Shown here piece by piece: positions 17,271 through 20,363 of a DNA stretch of 20,363 bases. Location of the stretch: assembly GCA_902597695.1 (NCBI GenBank), contig CACJYH010000010.1, positions 1 to 20,363 of the forward strand, in the 5' to 3' direction. The first letter of the stretch is position 1, and each line of letters starts with the position of its first letter. The translations under genes and the position numbers were made by a program. The stretch is from an uncultured Pelagibacteraceae bacterium. Its GTDB lineage: Bacteria > Pseudomonadota > Alphaproteobacteria > Pelagibacterales > Pelagibacteraceae. The notes under the pieces were generated by a model, which made no database searches, was not told where the DNA came from, and saw only the letters and a list, made by a program, of their open reading frames with translations.

Positions 17271-18278
17271 ATGTCAGAACTAAATAATACAGCATTAAAA
17301 ATTTTAGGAAACGGTAAAGGAATTTTAGCTGCAGATGAAAGTACTGCAACAATGACAAAAAGATTAGATGGTGTAAATGTTCCCTCAACACCAGAAAACA
17401 GATTGTTGTTCAGAGAAACGCTTTTTAGCTCATCTGCAATGAAAGATTGTATTGGAGGTGTAATTCTTTACGATGAGACAATTAAACAAACATCATCCAA
17501 AAAAAATACAATTCCAGAATTAATATCAGATACAGGCTCATTGCCAGGTATCAAAGTAGACACAGGAGCAAAAATTTTAGCTGGTTCTCCAGATGAAAAA
17601 ATTACTGAGGGTCTTGATGGATTAAGGGAAAGATTAAAAGAATATTACAAATTAGGTGCAAAATTTACTAAATGGAGAGGTGTTTATAATATAACTAAAA
17701 GTTTTCCAAGCAAACTCTCAATACACTCTAATGCACATGCATTAGCGAGATATTCCGCTCTAGTTCAAGAGTGCAATATGGTTCCAATAGTTGAGCCTGA
17801 GGTTTTAATGGATGGTGATCATTCTGCTAAAGAGTGTTTAGAAAAAACTTCTGAAGTTATAAAAAAATGCTTTGAAGAACTAATAATACATAAAGTAGAT
17901 TTGAAGGGAATTATACTTAAACCTAATATGGTTTTAGCAGGAAACAGATCTAAAGAAAAAATTAAAAATGAGGAAGTGGCAAAATTAACTTTAGAGTGTT
18001 TAAAATCCTCAGTACCCCCAGAAGTACCAGGTATAGCTTTTCTGTCTGGAGGTCAATCCGAAATAGAAGCGACAGAAAACTTGAATTTAATTAACAAATA
18101 TAATGATAGCAGCTTTATAATGAGTTATTCTTACGGTAGAGCTCTACAACAAGGTGCCTTAAAGTATTGGTCAAAAGATATTAAGAATATTGAGGGTACT
18201 CAGCAGATTTTTAACCACCGAGCTAAAATGAATACATTAGCTGCTCAAGGGAAATGGTCAAAAGATCTTGAGATATAA
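17271..18278 (+). CDS. Fructose-bisphosphate aldolase, class I
   Basis: Schiff-base aldolase joining or splitting fructose-1,6-bisphosphate. It is the metal-free class I (animal/plant-type) enzyme: GILAADEST (17-25; Asp22), KWRGVY (134-139), VPIVEPEVLMDG (171-182; Glu175) and ILKPNMVL (215-222) with the Schiff-base Lys217, then FLSGGQSE. At 335 residues it is slightly short; the C-terminal tail lacks the Tyr ending of muscle aldolase. It lies directly after pgk. No 6-phosphofructokinase is seen here; in Pelagibacter the EMP pathway is reported as incomplete, so a mainly gluconeogenic role is likely (inference). Confidence 0.96.
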   Translation: MSELNNTALKILGNGKGILAADESTATMTKRLDGVNVPSTPENRLLFRETLFSSSAMKDCIGGVILYDETIKQTSSKKNTIPELISDTGSLPGIKVDTGAKILAGSPDEKITEGLDGLRERLKEYYKLGAKFTKWRGVYNITKSFPSKLSIHSNAHALARYSALVQECNMVPIVEPEVLMDGDHSAKECLEKTSEVIKKCFEELIIHKVDLKGIILKPNMVLAGNRSKEKIKNEEVAKLTLECLKSSVPPEVPGIAFLSGGQSEIEATENLNLINKYNDSSFIMSYSYGRALQQGALKYWSKDIKNIEGTQQIFNHRAKMNTLAAQGKWSKDLEI

Positions 18279-18882
18279 TAAAAAAAGATTTATTTACTTA
18301 ATATCCCCTTCTAGAATTGAAAAAAATTTTTTTAAAAATTTAAAGGAAGTATTAAAACAAAAAAAAACAAGTTTTTTTCAACTACGACTTAAAAAAAATA
18401 GTTTCAAAAAAAAATTAATAATTGGACGTAAAATTCAAAAGATATGTAAAAAATTTAAGGTAAAATTTATAATTAACGATGATGTATACCTTGCAAAAAA
18501 ATTAAATGCCGATGGATGCCATCTTGGTCAAAGCGATATGAAGATTAGAGAGGCAAGAAAATTAATTGGGAAAAAAATAATTGGAATTACATGTCATAAC
18601 TCAATTAAACTTGCAAAAACTGCGATAAAAAATAAAGCTGACTATTTAGCTTTTGGAGCTTTTAATTTATCTAAAACAAAAAAAGTTAAATATAAAGCAT
18701 CCATAAGTTTACTTAAAAAAGCTCAAAAGATCACAAACACCCCAATTGTTGCAATCGGTGGTATTAACTTTAATAATTATAAAAATCTTTTGTTGAATAA
18801 GGCAAACTTTTTAGCTATTTCAGGCTACATTTGGAAAAATAAAAAACTTAAACCAAAGAACGCGATAAAAAAATTAATATGA
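18268..18882 (+). CDS. thiE: Thiamine-phosphate synthase ThiE
   Basis: Joins HMP-pyrophosphate and thiazole phosphate to give thiamine phosphate. TIM-barrel motifs in order: FIYLISP (8-14), FFQLRLK (36-42), FIINDDVYLA (67-76), DGCHLGQSDM (82-91), IIGITCHN (104-111), ADYLAFGAFNLSKTK (124-138, the pyrophosphate loop; Ser135, Thr137, Lys138 take the usual T-x-T-K places), VAIGGIN (161-167). Start is TTG at 18268, overlapping the aldolase gene by 11 bases; no ATG exists before the first strand and family members start about this far upstream. The protein is extraordinarily lysine-rich. SAR11 cells are known to need an external pyrimidine precursor (HMP) while keeping late thiamine steps, consistent with thiE here. 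Confidence 0.92.
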   Translation: MRYNKKRFIYLISPSRIEKNFFKNLKEVLKQKKTSFFQLRLKKNSFKKKLIIGRKIQKICKKFKVKFIINDDVYLAKKLNADGCHLGQSDMKIREARKLIGKKIIGITCHNSIKLAKTAIKNKADYLAFGAFNLSKTKKVKYKASISLLKKAQKITNTPIVAIGGINFNNYKNLLLNKANFLAISGYIWKNKKLKPKNAIKKLI

Positions 18883-19439
18883 AAATTAATGCAAGTGAAA
18901 TTAGAGTGGGAATGTTGCTAGAATATAAAAATGATTTATGGATAGTGCTAAAAACACAGCATGTTAAACCTGGAAAAGGTGGAGCATTTGCACAAGTAGA
19001 GATGAAGAGTGTAAACAAAAATACCAAACTTAATGAAAGATTTAGATCCAGTGAAACAATTGAAAAGGCTGCATTAGAAGAAACTAATTTTACATTTTCA
19101 TATGAGGACCAAGAAAAGTACTTTTTTATAAATCCAAAAACTTTTGAACAAACAGAAATTCAAAAAAGTCTAATAGGTGAAAAAGGTAAGTTATTGACTG
19201 AAAATCTTGAGGTAACAATAAGTTTCTATAATGATAACCCAATTTCTGTCAATTTACCAAACCAAGTAACTTGTAAAATAGAAACCACTGACGCCGCGTT
19301 AAAAGGTCAAACTGTTTCATCATCTTATAAACCTGCAGTTTTAGAAAATGGATTAAGTATTCAAGTACCACCATTTATTGAATCGGGAGATAGTGTTGTC
19401 ATAGATTCCAGAAATTTAGAATACATCAAAAAAATTTAA
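18879..19439 (+). CDS. efp: Elongation factor P
   Basis: Binds between the P and E sites and helps ribosomes form peptide bonds at proline runs. Three beta-barrel domains fit the 186 residues. The domain I loop HVKPGKGGAF (28-37) carries the tip Lys33, the position that EpmA beta-lysylates in E. coli; the C-terminal signature reads VPPFIESGDSVVIDSRNLEYI. The ATG overlaps the thiE stop (ATGA), so EF-P translation depends on the upstream message. suhB starts 3 bp after its stop. No EF-P modification gene is in the window. Confidence 0.97.
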   Translation: MKINASEIRVGMLLEYKNDLWIVLKTQHVKPGKGGAFAQVEMKSVNKNTKLNERFRSSETIEKAALEETNFTFSYEDQEKYFFINPKTFEQTEIQKSLIGEKGKLLTENLEVTISFYNDNPISVNLPNQVTCKIETTDAALKGQTVSSSYKPAVLENGLSIQVPPFIESGDSVVIDSRNLEYIKKI

Positions 19440-19442
19440 TTT

Positions 19443-20180
19443 ATGAATTCAATATCTGCAAATCTTAATGTGATGATAAAGGCATGTGAAAAAGCATCTA
19501 AAATTTTGATAAGAGATTTTGGAGAATTAGAAAAGTTACAAGTATCTAAAAAGGGACCAAGAGATTTTGTAACTAATTCTGATATTAAAGCAGAAAAAAT
19601 AATTATAGAGGAGCTTAAAAAAGCAAGACCAAACTATTCAATCATTAGTGAAGAGAATGGTGTTGAAAAGAATAAAGATACTTCTAATTCATGGATAATT
19701 GATCCTATTGATGGAACAATTAATTTTTTACATGGAATACCACATTTTGCAATCTCCATTGCTTTGAAATCAGACGATGAGATTATATGTGGATTGATTT
19801 TTGATCCTATTAAAGACGAAATGTTTTATGCTGAAAAGAATAATGGAGCTTTTTTTAACAATCAGCGAATAAGAGCCTCAAAAAAAAATAATTTAGATGA
19901 ATGTTTATTTGCAGTTGGAAAATTAAAGAATGAACCAGGCTTTACTTATAGAAGATCCGGATGTGCTGCACTCGATATTGCATACGTGGCATCTGGAAGA
20001 TTAGATGGATACGCACAAAGTAACTTAAATTTATGGGACATAGCCGCAGGTATAGTATTAATAAAAGAAGCTGGTGGAGTAATTAATGATATTGATCTTA
20101 ATAATATTAAAAATATAAAAGTTTTGGCTTCATCAGCAGAAATAAATGCCAAATTCATTGAAAAACTGGGCAACTTTTAA
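19443..20180 (+). CDS. suhB: Inositol monophosphatase family protein (SuhB-like), internally shortened
   Basis: Mg-dependent, Li-sensitive sugar-phosphate phosphatase family. Metal-site motifs: [10 protein letters not shown] (38-47), ISEENG (68-73; Glu70), [15 protein letters not shown] (84-98; Asp87, Asp90), LWDIAAG (197-203; Asp199). Length 245 versus about 265 in E. coli SuhB; the shortfall is a single gap near residues 158-162, where [10 protein letters not shown] directly follows the strand that in E. coli is followed by a helix of about 16 residues. Flanking blocks are intact, so it is a clean in-frame loss and not a frameshift. Which member of the family (inositol phosphatase, SuhB, histidinol-phosphatase-like or CysQ-like) cannot be settled from sequence alone. 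Located between efp and rpmE. Confidence 0.88.
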   Translation: MNSISANLNVMIKACEKASKILIRDFGELEKLQVSKKGPRDFVTNSDIKAEKIIIEELKKARPNYSIISEENGVEKNKDTSNSWIIDPIDGTINFLHGIPHFAISIALKSDDEIICGLIFDPIKDEMFYAEKNNGAFFNNQRIRASKKNNLDECLFAVGKLKNEPGFTYRRSGCAALDIAYVASGRLDGYAQSNLNLWDIAAGIVLIKEAGGVINDIDLNNIKNIKVLASSAEINAKFIEKLGNF

Positions 20181-20208
20181 TTGTTTTAAAAATTTCTTTT
20201 GTTATAAG
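20181..20208 (+). promoter_or_regulatory. Candidate rpmE promoter
   Basis: In the 35-bp gap after suhB, TTGTTT (20181-20186) and TATAAG (20203-20208, five of six to -10) are 16 bp apart. Initiation would fall almost at the rpmE ATG (20216), giving a leaderless or near-leaderless message; no Shine-Dalgarno is visible there. The -35 match is weak, so this is tentative. Confidence 0.22.
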
Positions 20209-20215
20209 TCTCGTG

Positions 20216-20363
20216 ATGAAAAAAAAAATACACCCTAACTACCACACTATAAAAGTTGAAATGACTGATGGGTCACAATTTGAAACAAGATCTACTTGGG
20301 GTGCAGAAGGTGATGTTCTTAAATTAGAAATTGATCCAAAATCACACTCTGCTTGGACAGGTG
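20216..20363 (+). CDS. rpmE: 50S ribosomal protein L31, C-terminus cut off by window edge
   Basis: Forty-nine codons are open from the ATG at 20216 to the right edge. The translation begins [19 protein letters not shown] and continues [25 protein letters not shown], matching alphaproteobacterial L31. None of the four zinc-binding cysteines of E. coli L31 is present in this part, so it is the zinc-independent (C-minus) form. The remaining third of the protein lies outside the window. Position after suhB matches the order I associate with related genomes. Confidence 0.93.
   Translation, partial: MKKKIHPNYHTIKVEMTDGSQFETRSTWGAEGDVLKLEIDPKSHSAWTG

Noticed and set aside
1..20363. Mobile elements, CRISPR arrays, tRNA or rRNA genes, toxin-antitoxin or defence genes
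   Set aside because: Read for them on both strands; gaps between genes are too small and no transposase, integrase, array-like repeat or cloverleaf-type sequence was recognised.

Overview
The window is a compact, very AT-rich bacterial core-genome segment with almost no intergenic space. Genes commonly overlap by 1-13 bases (one pair by about 41) and many homopolymer A/T runs are present. The protein set and gene order (yebC - ruvC position - tolQRAB-pal-cpoB - tilS - ftsH - folP - glmM on one strand; tkt-gap-pgk-fba-thiE-efp-suhB-rpmE on the other, with zapA between) are alphaproteobacterial. Together with the low GC and streamlining, this points to a SAR11/Pelagibacterales-type marine bacterium. 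That assignment is inference from gene content and composition; I could not run a database search.

Layout. Two divergent gene trains start from a 55-bp AT-rich region at 13107-13161. Leftward (minus strand) run a small coiled-coil protein, zapA, 5-formyl-THF cyclo-ligase, a YmdB-type metallophosphoesterase, yebC, a phage-type RuvC-like nuclease, tolQ, tolR, tolA, tolB and pal. A clear intrinsic terminator follows pal, and then come cpoB, tilS, ftsH, folP and glmM (truncated by the left edge). Rightward (plus strand) run transketolase, GAPDH, PGK, class I FBP aldolase, thiE, efp, an inositol-monophosphatase/SuhB-type gene and rpmE (truncated by the right edge).

How the genes work together. 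The plus-strand block is a lower-glycolysis/gluconeogenesis and pentose-phosphate cassette linked to thiamine phosphate synthesis (transketolase needs TPP) and to translation (EF-P, L31). The minus-strand block combines cell division and envelope constriction (ZapA, Tol-Pal-CpoB), membrane proteostasis (FtsH), tRNA-Ile decoding (TilS), folate chemistry (FolP, 5-FCL) and amino-sugar synthesis (GlmM).

I see no mobile element, CRISPR array, tRNA or rRNA, and no obviously new multi-gene system. The most interesting signals are: a phage-type RuvC-like nuclease in the usual ruvC slot, with ruvA, ruvB and ybgC missing from the locus; a GAPDH whose NAD-selecting Asp is replaced by Asn-Arg; a SuhB-like protein with a clean internal deletion; a 10-bp direct repeat in front of ftsH; a terminator that splits the tol-pal cluster after pal; and a glycine-rich insertion beside the third zinc ligand of FtsH.
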